A DNA stretch of 31,992 nt from Candidatus Paceibacter sp. (GCA_023255765.1 JAGDVT010000002.1:36135-68126); one strand, 5' to 3'; shown: positions 22,321-31,572, numbered from the stretch's first letter. Made by a program: numbers and translations. The notes: generated from the sequence alone by a model not told the origin.

Positions 22321-23240
22321 TTTTTAAAAACATAATTAGCTTCAGGTTTTACTTTGCCATCAAAAATTTTCTGTATCTCATTATCGTCTAGTAAAACTAA
22401 ATTTCCTTCTTCTGTTAATTTAAATATTTTATAACCATTTTTCAGTAAAAAACTTACTGCTTCGTTGTGCAAATTATCATTACCATATTCCATTATTATA
22501 ATTGGTTGAAAATTCTTAATTAAATTACAACCTCCCCTCAAAACATAGGGTTCTGCACCCTCGACATCAATTTTCATTATTGTTGGAGGTTGGTGATTTA
22601 AAATATAACTATCTAATTTTTGAGTTAGAACTCTTATTGTTTTAAATCGCTTATTACATTTTTTATGCGGAATCAGCGAACCATCTCCAGTATTAAATGT
22701 ACTAGTCGGAGCATAAAATTCTATTTCACCATTTTTATCATATAATGCTATTTGATTTAGAAATGTATTTTTAAATTTTTTAATCTGGGCGTTTTTTTCT
22801 AAAATTTCAAAAATTTTAGGCAATGGTTCGAATGCATGAATTTCTCCTTTGGTTATAAACTCCTGAGCTAATAGAGTATAAAAACCATAATTAACCCCAA
22901 TGTCATAGAAATTATCATTTTCTTTAAAATTTTTAATTAAAAATTTTACAATTTTTAATTCTTCACCGTGCAAAACACCAAAAAAATATAAACCCGATGA
23001 CATTCTATCAGCTAAATAAACTTCCAGAGATCTTCCCCAGAAAGTTTTGACTTCTTTTTTAAAATCTTTGTTAAAAATTTTTTCAATTAAAATCGAATAT
23101 CCCTTCAAAATCGATTTCTTACCAACTATAAACACTCTAATCAATTTGCTACTAAATTTATCATTCATATAATGATGATATTTTCTTATTTTTGGTTCTA
23201 TTTTTGCTAACTTATTTAAAAATTCTTCTTTTTTATCCAT
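22317..23240 (-). CDS. FkbM family SAM-dependent methyltransferase
   Basis: O-methyltransferase of the FkbM family, 307 residues, likely to methylate a sugar hydroxyl of the glycan made by this cluster. The SAM-binding core is FYDIGVNYGFYTLLAQ (motif I) and IHAFEPLPKIFEILEKNA (motif II), with the family signature MKIDVEGAEPYVLRGG. The about 90-residue N-terminal extension is helical and lysine-rich. It sits between GT4 genes with 4-bp and 8-bp overlaps. Confidence 0.92.
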   Translation of the reverse strand: MDKKEEFLNKLAKIEPKIRKYHHYMNDKFSSKLIRVFIVGKKSILKGYSILIEKIFNKDFKKEVKTFWGRSLEVYLADRMSSGLYFFGVLHGEELKIVKFLIKNFKENDNFYDIGVNYGFYTLLAQEFITKGEIHAFEPLPKIFEILEKNAQIKKFKNTFLNQIALYDKNGEIEFYAPTSTFNTGDGSLIPHKKCNKRFKTIRVLTQKLDSYILNHQPPTIMKIDVEGAEPYVLRGGCNLIKNFQPIIIMEYGNDNLHNEAVSFLLKNGYKIFKLTEEGNLVLLDDNEIQKIFDGKVKPEANYVFKK

Positions 23241-24354
23241 TTTTTATTAGCTTTAAATATTGCATAACGACATTTCTAATATCTAATTTTAAGGCATCTT
23301 GTTTTAATTTCTCGCCAATTTCCTTCCTAAATTTTTCATCTTCAATCAATTTTTTTGTATAATTTATAAACTCTTCCTCGCTATTTGCAACTAAAATATT
23401 ATTCCCATATTCTTGACTATAAATATCTTTAAATATAACCACTGGCAATCCGCTCGCCATTGCCTCTAAAATTGCATTACTAAAACCTTCTCCTTTTGAA
23501 GGAAAAAGGCATATATCTGCAGCTTTTAAGTATAATGGTATTAGTTCATTTTTAATATAGCCTAATAATAAAAACCTGCCCTCCAATTTTTCTTCTTTTA
23601 TCTTTGTTATTATTTTTTCTTTTGTTTCGCCTTCACCAATTAAAATCATTACAAAACCATCTACCTTTTTTACAACATCTATCAAAAAGATATGATTTTT
23701 AGGTAAAGTAAAACGAGCTACATAAATTGTTAATATTTTATTTAATGGTAAGTTCAGTTTCTTTCTTAAGCTTTCTTTATTTTCTTGAATTTCAAATTGG
23801 CTTAAATCAATACCATTAGGTATGGTAATAATTTTGTCTTTTAGGTTAGGGAATGTATTTTTTAAAGATTCTGAAACCATTTCTGATACTCCTATTAATT
23901 TATCAAAATAGCTTAAAACTTTTAAATAAATAATTTTAAAAATACCATGATCTGGATTCTTATAAAAATGTCTTGAATAAATAAATCTTTGTTTCTTTTT
24001 ACCAAAAATTTTTATTAAAACATAGACGAAAAAATTTGCCGGAAAATCTCTTGCCCAGATTGTTTCTGCGTTATCCCAATAATTTTTCAGATCTTTATTA
24101 AAAATTTTTGTTAGTAAAGATAAAAAATGAATTAGATATTTCCTTTTTGAGGGCGAATCACCTAAAGATTTATTAGTAATTGTTAAAAAATTAATATTTT
24201 CCTTTTTGAGTTCTTGTTCAAATTCATCTGATTTAGCAAGATTGATTATTATAAAATCTAAATTTTGCTTTTTAAATTCTTTGGATAACAAAACAAGCTG
24301 TCTTTCGCCACCGCCATATCTTACTGGAGTATGAAAAATAATTAGTTTAACCAT
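23233..24354 (-). CDS. GT4 family glycosyltransferase
   Basis: GT-B glycosyltransferase, 373 residues. KLIIFHTPVRYGGGERQLVL is a classical GT4 start with the Gly-rich acceptor loop. The donor half contains KILTIYVARFTLPKNHIFLI, MILIGEGETKEKI, FLLLGYIKNELIPLYLKA and PSKGEGFSNAILEAMASG with E-x7-E. It begins inside the 3' end of asnB (13-bp overlap) and overlaps the FkbM gene by 8 bp. Confidence 0.9.
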   Translation of the reverse strand: MVKLIIFHTPVRYGGGERQLVLLSKEFKKQNLDFIIINLAKSDEFEQELKKENINFLTITNKSLGDSPSKRKYLIHFLSLLTKIFNKDLKNYWDNAETIWARDFPANFFVYVLIKIFGKKKQRFIYSRHFYKNPDHGIFKIIYLKVLSYFDKLIGVSEMVSESLKNTFPNLKDKIITIPNGIDLSQFEIQENKESLRKKLNLPLNKILTIYVARFTLPKNHIFLIDVVKKVDGFVMILIGEGETKEKIITKIKEEKLEGRFLLLGYIKNELIPLYLKAADICLFPSKGEGFSNAILEAMASGLPVVIFKDIYSQEYGNNILVANSEEEFINYTKKLIEDEKFRKEIGEKLKQDALKLDIRNVVMQYLKLIKNG

Positions 24355-26231
24355 TTATTTGCCCAAAGTTGAAAAATGAATAAATACCAAATTTTAAAAT
24401 GATTTTTCAATTTATTAGCATAAAAACTATCTTTAATTTCTTTAACATATCTATAATTTAAAATTCCAATTTTGTTAACATTTTCTTCTGATAAAATTTC
24501 TTCAACTAAATTTTTTAATTCTTTTTTTAACCATTCATTTTGGGGAATTCCAAAACCATGTTTAGGTCTTTCAAATAACTCGCGAGGTATATATTTTGCT
24601 AAAAGTTTTTTGAGAATATACTTACCAGAATTTTTAGTAAATTTATATTTAAGTGGTAAAGGAGCAACAAATTCTAAAATTTTATGGTCCAATAATGGTT
24701 CTCTCGTTTCTAAAGCAACAGCCATACTTGCTCGATCTACTTTAGTTAAAATATCTTCAGGTAAATAATACTTCGCATCAGTAAGCATCCACTGCATTAC
24801 AGGAGGCAAATTATTTAACTTTTGATTATTCAAAATAAAATTTATATCTTTATTAAATAAAAAATCATTTTTAACTAATTCTCGGTAATCGTCCAAAAAG
24901 CAACTGCTAATATATGAAAATTTTTCTAAATTACTTCTCAACTTTATAAGTTTCAAAAATTTTTCTATTCTATATGGATCTTCTTTTTTAAGTTTTAATA
25001 TTAAATTAAATAGAGGTGAAAATTTTTCGTTAAACAAAAATTTTTTTTCTAAAATAAACCTATAAACCCAATATTTATCATAACCACCAAAAAATTCATC
25101 ACCTCCATCTCCACTTAAAATAACTTTAACTTTTTCACGAGCAATTTTTGAAACTAAATGAGTTGGAATTGCTGAAGAATCACCAAATGGTTCATCGTAA
25201 ATTTCTGGTAATTTAGGGGTTATCTCCAGGGCTTCATTAATCGAACAAAAAATTTCAGTATGATCAGTCCCTAAATATTCAGCAATTTTTTTAGCCCATT
25301 TACTTTCATCATATTTATCTTCATAAAAGCCGATTGTGAAGGTTTTTAATTTTTGAGAAATATTTTTTTGAAGTAAAGCTGTTACTGTTGAAGAATCAAT
25401 GCCACCGCTTAAAAAAATACCAACCGGAACATCAGAAACTAACCTTAATTTAAAAGATTCAATTAAAATTTGTTCTAAATTTTCAATTAATTCATTTTCA
25501 TCTAATTTTTGATCTTTAATTTCAAAATATTTTTTATAAACCTGCTCTAAATCCCAATATTTTTCTTTTTTTATCTTTCCGTTTTTATCAACAATCAAAT
25601 AACTGCCTGGTTCTAATTTATAAACATTTTGCCAAATTGAGTAAGGATAGAAAATATAGCCATATCTAAAAAATAAAAATAATCCTTCTTTGCTGATTTC
25701 TTTTTTAAATTTAGGATGCTCTAAAAAAGCTCTTGTTTCTGAAGCAAACATAAAAAGACCATCTTTAAAATAATAATATAGCGGCTTGACTCCCATTCTA
25801 TCTCTAATTAAAATTAACTCTTCTTTTCTTTGATCCCAAATGGCAATAGCAAACATCCCTCTAAATCTTGAAAGACAATCCAATCCCCACTCTTTATAAG
25901 CATAAATAATAACCTCAGTATCAGAATTTGATTTAAATTTATAACCTAAACTTTCCAATTCTTTTTTAATCTCTTGAAAGTTATATATTTCACCATTAAA
26001 AACAACAATAATCTCGTTTTTGTCATCAAACATTGGCTGATGACCCAAGGGTGATAAATCTAAAATCGAAAGTCTTCTATTAGCAAGCCCCAAACTTAAT
26101 TCTTTTTTAATATAATTTCCAGCATCATCAGGTCCACCATGTTTTAAAGAATCCCTCATTAAAGTCAAAACATTTTCTAAATCATATTCCCCCTTATAAT
26201 TAAAATCCCAAAAACCTGCTATTCTACACAT
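24342..26231 (-). CDS. asnB: Asparagine synthase (glutamine-hydrolysing) / AsnB-type amidotransferase
   Basis: Two-domain amidotransferase, 629 residues. The class II glutaminase domain starts with the nucleophile C2 and contains NRRLSILDLSPLGHQP, NGEIYN (79-84) and SDTEVI (103-108). The synthetase domain has the PP-loop SGGIDSS (275-281) and SGDGGDEFFGGY. The opening is M-C-R-I-A-G-F instead of the usual M-C-G-I-A-G-F. It leads a coupled set of glycosyltransferase genes, so it may amidate a sugar acid or nucleotide-sugar component of the glycan, as proposed for such cluster-borne AsnB homologues, rather than make free asparagine. Start at 26231 is fixed by the catalytic Cys at position 2. 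Confidence 0.92.
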   Translation of the reverse strand: MCRIAGFWDFNYKGEYDLENVLTLMRDSLKHGGPDDAGNYIKKELSLGLANRRLSILDLSPLGHQPMFDDKNEIIVVFNGEIYNFQEIKKELESLGYKFKSNSDTEVIIYAYKEWGLDCLSRFRGMFAIAIWDQRKEELILIRDRMGVKPLYYYFKDGLFMFASETRAFLEHPKFKKEISKEGLFLFFRYGYIFYPYSIWQNVYKLEPGSYLIVDKNGKIKKEKYWDLEQVYKKYFEIKDQKLDENELIENLEQILIESFKLRLVSDVPVGIFLSGGIDSSTVTALLQKNISQKLKTFTIGFYEDKYDESKWAKKIAEYLGTDHTEIFCSINEALEITPKLPEIYDEPFGDSSAIPTHLVSKIAREKVKVILSGDGGDEFFGGYDKYWVYRFILEKKFLFNEKFSPLFNLILKLKKEDPYRIEKFLKLIKLRSNLEKFSYISSCFLDDYRELVKNDFLFNKDINFILNNQKLNNLPPVMQWMLTDAKYYLPEDILTKVDRASMAVALETREPLLDHKILEFVAPLPLKYKFTKNSGKYILKKLLAKYIPRELFERPKHGFGIPQNEWLKKELKNLVEEILSEENVNKIGILNYRYVKEIKDSFYANKLKNHFKIWYLFIFQLWANKWLN

Positions 26232-26267
26232 ATAATATAAATATTTTAACTCTTATTTTTTAGTAAA

Positions 26268-26889
26268 CTATTGTGGTTTTTTCAAATTAGCAATTATCAT
26301 TATTGTTTTCGAAAATAATTTGCTAAACCCGTTGATATATATAACTTTTTCTAAACTAAATCCATTAATTTCTAAAAAATATTTCACTAAATGTATATTA
26401 GGTATAAAAATATGCTGATCATATAGAGGATGTAATTCTGGAGAAAAATTTTTCCCAAAAAACCCAGAAAACCTATCTTTTAATAAATACAAAATTTTAC
26501 TTTTCAAATTATGAACATTAGGAAAAGTCAAAATTAATACGCTGTTATTCTTTAGTATTTTAGATGTTTCATTTAAAAAATATATAAGGATTAGTAAGAT
26601 GTTCTATCACTTCTGTAGCTATAGCTAAATCAAATTTATCGAAATTATTTATTACTTTCTCTGACCAATAAGGAGTACATAAGTCTATATTATCTAAAAA
26701 CTGAAATTGAGTGAATTCTCTTTGATCCTTCACGTCCAGGCCATAAACATATTGAAATCCTTTGCGAATTAATTCCTGAACAATATAAGCCCTGCCACAA
26801 CCTAAATCAATTATCTTTGTTGATTTTTCAAAGTTATTTATTATATAACCCACAACTGATTTTAAAATTATCTCTGTATTTTTATCCAT
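26268..26889 (-). pseudogene. SAM-dependent methyltransferase split by a +1 frameshift
   Basis: The 5' part (26889-26569) reads IIDLGCGRAYIVQELIRKG (SAM motif I), YVYGLDV (motif II) and FDLAIATEVIEHLTNPYIFF, then stops. In another frame the protein goes on as NETSKILKNNSVLILTFPNV and NLKSKILYLL..., the normal methyltransferase continuation. Dropping one T from the T6 run (A6 on the plus strand, 26575-26580) restores a 206-residue protein. The full span is 622 nt (3n+1). Probably a sugar or lipid-linked substrate methylase. It overlaps the upstream GT2 by 22 bp. A sequencing error would look the same. Confidence 0.7.
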
Positions 26890-27848
26890 GATGAATTTTT
26901 TATTTTATTTTTACTTAAGAGAAATTTTAGTTGAATAAGTAGTTTATCAATAAAATATTGCCATTTATATGGTGATAGTACCATGGACAGAATGTAAAAA
27001 ATGATAAAATGTTTTTTATTTTTTAATCTTAACTCTAAAGCAACTGAATGGAAAAAACTACTTAATAAATGACATTTTTTTATAAATCGAGATGATGGTG
27101 GTTTGATTTTTTTATTAAGGTTTATTACAAAATCATCTTCTATGAATCTTTTAGAAAACACACTTTTCCTTATTTCTCTAGATATCTTGAATTGGATTAT
27201 ATCCTTATCTGGATTTTTCATTTTATAAACTCTATATTTTAATAATGGTTCTTCTATATTAGAAACACCATATCCAGATATAATTGCTCTACATAAAAAA
27301 TCTACATCTTGAGCATATTTAATATTCCTATAACCAATTAAGCGATCTAGAAGCTGTTTCCTAAACATCCAAGTTGGATGTAATATTGTAATTTTACCTA
27401 GAAGATATTCTAGGGGATGTCCTCTGCCTGAATGAATGACGCGTCCGATTTCCTGACCATCTTCATTTATCAATATTACACCTGTACCACATAAAAAAAT
27501 GTTTGTATTTTTATCTAAAAAATTTACTTGTTTTTCTAATCTTTGCGGTAAAGATATATCATCGGCATCCATTCTAGCTATATATACACCTCGACAAATT
27601 TTTAAAGCCTCATTTAAGGAATACGCTAGTCCTCTATTCTCAGTATTTTTCAAAATAATTATTCTTGGATCCTTTTTTTTCCAATGACTTAAAACATCAT
27701 CTAATTCATGGCACCTAGGATTATCATTTATTATTATAAATTCAAAATCTTTAAAACTTTGCTCCAAAATACTTTCTATACTTAAATCTAAATATTCTCT
27801 TGACTCATTAAACACACTCATAATAACTGAGACTAAAAGGTTGCGCAT
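26868..27848 (-). CDS. GT2 family glycosyltransferase
   Basis: Inverting GT-A glycosyltransferase, 326 residues. LVSVIMSVFNESREYLDLSI and ESILEQSFKDFEFIIINDNP form the nucleotide-binding fold, YIARMDADDISLP carries the metal-binding DxD, and HPTWMFRKQLLDRLIGYR followed by AQDVDFLCRAI holds the catalytic-base region (ED-like). The C-terminal third is hydrophobic and basic and may associate with the membrane. It overlaps the downstream split methyltransferase by 22 bp; the upstream methyltransferase ends 15 bp before its start. Confidence 0.9.
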   Translation of the reverse strand: MRNLLVSVIMSVFNESREYLDLSIESILEQSFKDFEFIIINDNPRCHELDDVLSHWKKKDPRIIILKNTENRGLAYSLNEALKICRGVYIARMDADDISLPQRLEKQVNFLDKNTNIFLCGTGVILINEDGQEIGRVIHSGRGHPLEYLLGKITILHPTWMFRKQLLDRLIGYRNIKYAQDVDFLCRAIISGYGVSNIEEPLLKYRVYKMKNPDKDIIQFKISREIRKSVFSKRFIEDDFVINLNKKIKPPSSRFIKKCHLLSSFFHSVALELRLKNKKHFIIFYILSMVLSPYKWQYFIDKLLIQLKFLLSKNKIKNSSWIKIQR

Positions 27849-27863
27849 TATAAACTTAAACTC

Positions 27864-28628
27864 TTATTTAAGAAATTTATTAATAAAATTATTTATTTTT
27901 CTTTTTAAAAAAGCAAGAAGCACTTGCGGAAATTTAAATAGGTATTCTTTGATAGATATATAACTGGGGTCAACTTTGGCTTGCCATATTTCTGGATGAA
28001 CAATATCTAAAATATAGATGTCAAAATTTTTGTAAAAATTTTTGTAGAATTCATTTTTAATAGATTCGCTTTTAGTAAATATTAACAAATTTTGTCTATA
28101 ATAATTTGCAATTTTATGGTTATTCCATATTATTGGCCTTACATCAATAAAGTAGTACCCCGAATGTTTAAAATAATTTACCCAAAAACTTTGCCATCGT
28201 TCGTTGCAATGTCCTGTACCTCCTTGATAAGGAATAGCCGCAGAAAATATTATATTATTTGAACACTTTTCTAAATTTTTCAGAAAAATTTTGACTTTAT
28301 CTGAGGGTATATGTTCAGCTACTTCTAAGGATATAGCAACATCAAATTTTCTTCCAATATCTAAATCTATCGTTAAATCTTTAGCTATAAAAACCTCTTT
28401 TGGTATTACCAGATCTTCTAGAGGTACCCAATCCCCATCTATACCGCAAACATCAAGAATTCCATTTTCTATAAAACTCTTTATAAAAAAACCTAAACCA
28501 CACCCCAAATCTATAACACTATTAGGTTTAAATATCTTTATAAACAAAGGAACTAATTCTTTCGCAGATTCTTCTGCTGTTTTCGAAAAATCTTTAAAAA
28601 ATTTATTAGAATATAAATTGTATTTCAT
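27864..28628 (-). CDS. Class I SAM-dependent methyltransferase
   Basis: 254 residues with NSVIDLGCGLGFFIKSFI (motif I), VCGIDGDWVPLEDL (motif II), FDVAISLEVAEHIP (motif IV) and a long C-terminal tail. AIPYQGGTGHCNERWQSFWVNYFKHSGY is typical of methyltransferases found in glycan clusters. Substrate unknown; a sugar or glycan terminus is likely from context. The gene starts after a 109-bp intergenic gap and precedes the GT2 gene by 15 bp. Confidence 0.88.
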   Translation of the reverse strand: MKYNLYSNKFFKDFSKTAEESAKELVPLFIKIFKPNSVIDLGCGLGFFIKSFIENGILDVCGIDGDWVPLEDLVIPKEVFIAKDLTIDLDIGRKFDVAISLEVAEHIPSDKVKIFLKNLEKCSNNIIFSAAIPYQGGTGHCNERWQSFWVNYFKHSGYYFIDVRPIIWNNHKIANYYRQNLLIFTKSESIKNEFYKNFYKNFDIYILDIVHPEIWQAKVDPSYISIKEYLFKFPQVLLAFLKRKINNFINKFLK

Positions 28629-28737
28629 TAAATTTTTGTTACAATTTCAGTATATATTTCAAGGGTTTTAAATTATAGTTTTTATTTTTGTAAATATGAC
28701 CGCATAAAATTCGATTATAATTATATTATAATAAAAT

Positions 28738-29664
28738 TTATGGGCTTTCTAATTTATAAACTTTTTCAAACCATTCAATTGTTCTTCGGACTCCTTCTTC
28801 AAAAGAAATTTTTGGTTGCCAATTTAAAAGTTTTTTTGCCAAAGAAATATCAGCTCGCGTATGTTTTACATCACCAGGACGCGGAGGTAAATAAACTTTT
28901 TCACCGCCAATCAAATCAGCCAAATAATTTACAGAATAAGATTTATCACTGCCAATATTTATCACTTCCCCACCTTTTAATTTATTACTTTTCATAGCTT
29001 TTATATTAGCTTCAACTACATCATCAATATAACAAAATCCCCTTGTTTGCTTGCCATCACCATAAATTGTAAGTGGCTTTCCTTCTTTTTTTAGTTTTAA
29101 GTATTTACCGATCACCAAACTATATTCTGAATCAAAATTAATTCGTGGACCATAAACATTAAAATAACGCAAAGAAATAATAGGTATTTTATAAAGATTA
29201 GTAAAAAGCTTAGCAAATTGCTCACCAACATATTTTTGTAAACCATAAGGAGAAATTGGATTAGGAATCATTGTTTCTTTTAAAAGTAATTTCTTTTGAT
29301 CGCCATAAACTGATGAGGAGGAAGCAAAGAGGATTCTTTTGACTTTATTGTCAGCTGAAGTTTTAAAAATATTTACTGAACCAACTATATTAACTTCTGA
29401 AGTTAAAACAGGATTTTGAACAGATACAGGAACACGCGGAATAGCTGCTAAATGAAAAACTATTTCGGGCTTTTCTCTCTGAAAAATTTTTGTTATCTCT
29501 GAAGAACAAATATCAATTTTATAAAATTTTGCTTTTTTATTTAAATTTTCTTTTTTGCCAGAAAAAAGATTATCAATCACTATCACTTTATAACCATCTT
29601 TAATAAGTCTATCTACCAAATGGAATCCTATAAATCCTGCACCTCCAGTAACTAAAATTTTCAT
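28738..29664 (-). CDS. NAD-dependent sugar-nucleotide epimerase/dehydratase (extended SDR)
   Basis: 308 residues closely related to the enzyme at 13263-14216 but on the opposite strand. GGAGFIG (7-13), the acidic D31 for NAD, SSSSVYGD and Y-G-L-Q-K for the catalytic YxxxK are present. It ends GEVINIGSDKSYSVNYLADLIGG, WQPKISFEEGVRRTIEWFE. The loop after SSSSVYGD is only QKK before LLLKETMIPNPISPYG, giving the uninterrupted form against which the insertion in the first copy is seen. UDP-glucose/N-acetylglucosamine 4-epimerase or a 4,6-dehydratase-like role is likely. An intergenic gap of 56 bp separates it from the dehydrogenase gene upstream. Confidence 0.9.
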   Translation of the reverse strand: MKILVTGGAGFIGFHLVDRLIKDGYKVIVIDNLFSGKKENLNKKAKFYKIDICSSEITKIFQREKPEIVFHLAAIPRVPVSVQNPVLTSEVNIVGSVNIFKTSADNKVKRILFASSSSVYGDQKKLLLKETMIPNPISPYGLQKYVGEQFAKLFTNLYKIPIISLRYFNVYGPRINFDSEYSLVIGKYLKLKKEGKPLTIYGDGKQTRGFCYIDDVVEANIKAMKSNKLKGGEVINIGSDKSYSVNYLADLIGGEKVYLPPRPGDVKHTRADISLAKKLLNWQPKISFEEGVRRTIEWFEKVYKLESP

Positions 29665-29720
29665 AGTTTAAAATTTAATATTAATTAAAGACCTTTTAAC
29701 TTTTATTATTAAGCCAATCT

Positions 29721-30522
29721 TCAAAAAGTCTTTTTAATAGTTTTTTGTTTTTTTAAATATTGGAAATTTATTCTCCAAGCAGTTTCAAAAAGTGCTGGCT
29801 TTAATTTGAGTTTTTTATAATGAACAATTAATGCATTTAAATCTTTAGGCAAACATTTACCACCAAAACCACGATAACCATTATGGAAAATCTTTAAATG
29901 ACTCTTGCCAATTCGTGGTTCGTTTTCTAAGGCTTCTCTTATTACCTCATAGTTTGCTTTCAATTTTTGACATAAATCATAAATTTGATTAGCAAAAGTT
30001 ACTTTAAGAGATAAAAAGGCATTAACGGCTTGTTTAATAATTTCTGCTTTGGTAGCAGGAATAATTGAATTATATTTACCTTTAGGTAATAAATTTAAAA
30101 TTTGTTTGGAGATTGTCCTGGATCTTTTTGTATAACCAATAATTTGAAGATCTGGATATAAAAATGTATTTAAAGGATCTGCTTCTTTTAAAAATTCGGG
30201 GTTAAATAAAAATTTATGTGTTGTAAATTTTTTCTGAAAATATTCTGTTGTTCCCGGTAAAACTGTCGATTTAATAATAAAAATTTTTGGTTTTTTAAAA
30301 TATTCAATATTTTCAATGAGAGCATTTAATTTATAACCAGATTTTTGATCAAATGGTGTTGGTAAACAGAGAAAAACAACTTTTGCTTGATTTACATCTT
30401 CTAAATTTCCAATCCTTTTAAATTTATCATAACCATAAACCTCATAACTATTTTTCTTTAACCAATCAAACAAAGTTTTACCAACAATACCCAAACCAAT
30501 GATTCCAATTTTTTTGCTTCAT
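29721..30522 (-). CDS. UDP-glucose/GDP-mannose dehydrogenase family protein, short form, with a frameshift at codon 3-4
   Basis: NAD-dependent oxidation of a nucleotide-sugar to its uronic acid. The Rossmann start reads KKIGIIGLGIVGKTLFDW, followed by VVFLCLPTPFD, IIKSTVLPGTTE, FNPEFLKEADPL, IIKQAVNAFLSLKVTFANQI and catalytic GFGGKCLPKDL. The protein ends soon after (about 267 residues); usual members have 400-450, so the C-terminal UDP-binding domain is missing. The ATG at 30522 lies exactly 6 nt after a TAAAAT box but is out of frame by one base: the run of seven A (T7 on the plus strand, 30509-30515) should be six. As read, the only in-frame starts are ATT or TTG further in. Frameshift, slippage or sequencing error are all possible. 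Confidence 0.78.
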
Positions 30523-30528
30523 AATAAA

Positions 30529-30534
30529 ATTTTA
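30529..30534 (-). promoter_or_regulatory. -10 box of the UDP-sugar dehydrogenase gene
   Basis: TAAAAT on the minus strand followed by exactly 6 nt (TTTATT) and ATG at 30522. The agreement with the mazG-like, HEPN and abiEii promoters is the main argument that 30522 is the original start despite the frameshift behind it. Confidence 0.45.
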
Positions 30535-30564
30535 ACATAAAAAGTTTGCATAATTATCTAAGAA

Positions 30565-30829
30565 TTAAATTTTATTTTGAGCAACCAAATTAAAGATTTC
30601 TTTAGGTTCGTTTTCTAAATTGATTATTTTTATTTGATAGTTTTTTGGTTTAAGGTATTCTAAAACTTTTAAAAATTCATCAGCAGAAGCGCGAGTTAAA
30701 AATTCAACGCCGTCAAAATCTTAAAATTATTTCTTTTTCTTCTAAACTTAAAAGATAATCTCTTAATTTAATAATCTGCTGTCTAATTAAGATTTGTTTG
30801 CCACAAATTTCTTTAATTTTAATTTTCAT
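30565..30829 (-). pseudogene. DUF4325-like (STAS-like) protein, frameshifted in the middle
   Basis: From the ATG at 30829 the frame reads MKIKIKEICGKQILIRQQII and KLRDYLLSLEEKEIIL, then RF and TGA. The expected continuation DFDGVEFLTRASADEFLKVL is in the next frame and runs to TAA at 30565. Removing one of two T bases at 30721-30722 restores IILDFDGVEFLTRA and an 87-residue protein. The D-F-x-G-V-x-F-x-[ST]-R-[AS] core is the hallmark of DUF4325, a STAS-like fold often found beside regulatory kinases and toxin-like genes. The span is 265 nt (3n+1). It lies between the dehydrogenase gene and the HEPN-MNT pair. Confidence 0.65.
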
Positions 30830-30847
30830 TTTATAAGTTCAAGAAAA

Positions 30848-31192
30848 TTATATCTCTTTATAATCTTCTTTAATAAACCTTTTCCACCAATTTTGATATT
30901 CTTGGGGGGTTGTAAGATGGAATTCGAATGGAGCTAAAAAGCCAATTAATTTTCTTATTTCATAAATTAGTCTATTTTTATTTTCTGGTTTTATATTTTC
31001 AGAAATAACTAAAATATCGATATCACTTTCAGGGCCAAAAGTTCCCTTAATGTAAGAGCCAAAAATTAAAATTCTAGCATCTTTTAATTTTTTAGCAAAA
31101 AATTTTTTGATAATTTTCAAATATTCTTCAAGATTTTCTAAATAACTATCTCTTATTTTTTTTCTTTCAATTAAAAGATCGATATATCTCAT
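30848..31192 (-). CDS. MNT-domain nucleotidyltransferase (HEPN-MNT module)
   Basis: Minimal nucleotidyltransferase of 114 residues. The active-site motif is F-G45-S46-Y-I-K-G followed by PESD57-I-D59-I, complete GSx10DxD. It ends QNWWKRFIKEDYKEI. In HEPN-MNT pairs the MNT protein typically acts as the antitoxin, in studied cases by AMPylating the HEPN partner. Its ATG overlaps the HEPN stop (4 bp). A closely related but broken copy lies just upstream at 31573-31930. Confidence 0.9.
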   Translation of the reverse strand: MRYIDLLIERKKIRDSYLENLEEYLKIIKKFFAKKLKDARILIFGSYIKGTFGPESDIDILVISENIKPENKNRLIYEIRKLIGFLAPFEFHLTTPQEYQNWWKRFIKEDYKEI

Positions 31193-31560
31193 AAACCTAA
31201 AATATCTTTTAATTCATTTAAAAATTCAAACATTTTATCAATTTGATTTTTAGTAAAACTTGCAGGTAGATATCTTGCTTCAATGTAAGCAACTTCTAAA
31301 TCATTAATTGTTTCTTCATATTTTTTAATTAATTCATCTATTTCTTTTTCTTTTTTTGATGCTTTTTTGTAGTCTTCTAACAAATTAAATATACTATGAG
31401 TTTTTTCAAAATCTCCTAATATTTTCCAGAGAGAATACTTTAGAAAAAGTTGAACTGCTTGCTCTAAATTAAAAGTGCAAATATCATAATATCCTTTTTG
31501 ATAAAAATAATTGGCTGCTTCTAAAAATTTTTCTCCCCTTTCTTTTAAAATTTCTCCCAT
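31189..31560 (-). CDS. HEPN-domain protein (HEPN-MNT module)
   Basis: All-alpha HEPN protein of 123 residues. GEKFLEAANYFYQKGYYDIC and FNLEQAVQLFLKYSLWKI match helices 1-2 of the domain (usual HAEQA...KA), and VAYIEARYLPASF matches the C-terminal xARY motif. No R-x4-6-H ribonuclease motif is seen, so this is the HEPN type paired with MNT proteins and its toxicity is uncertain. The start is supported by TATAAT 6 nt upstream. Short gaps and overlap with the MNT gene indicate a two-gene operon. Confidence 0.88.
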   Translation of the reverse strand: MGEILKERGEKFLEAANYFYQKGYYDICTFNLEQAVQLFLKYSLWKILGDFEKTHSIFNLLEDYKKASKKEKEIDELIKKYEETINDLEVAYIEARYLPASFTKNQIDKMFEFLNELKDILGL

Positions 31561-31566
31561 AAATTA

Positions 31567-31572
31567 ATTATA
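31567..31572 (-). promoter_or_regulatory. -10 box of the HEPN-MNT operon (leaderless)
   Basis: TATAAT on the minus strand, 6 nt (TAATTT) before the ATG at 31560. A second TATAAT (31577-31572) overlaps it upstream and the stop of the neighbouring MNT remnant. Confidence 0.5.

Noticed and set aside
24472..24768. 98-codon plus-strand open frame
   Set aside because: Antisense to the well-supported AsnB synthetase domain, with no family features.
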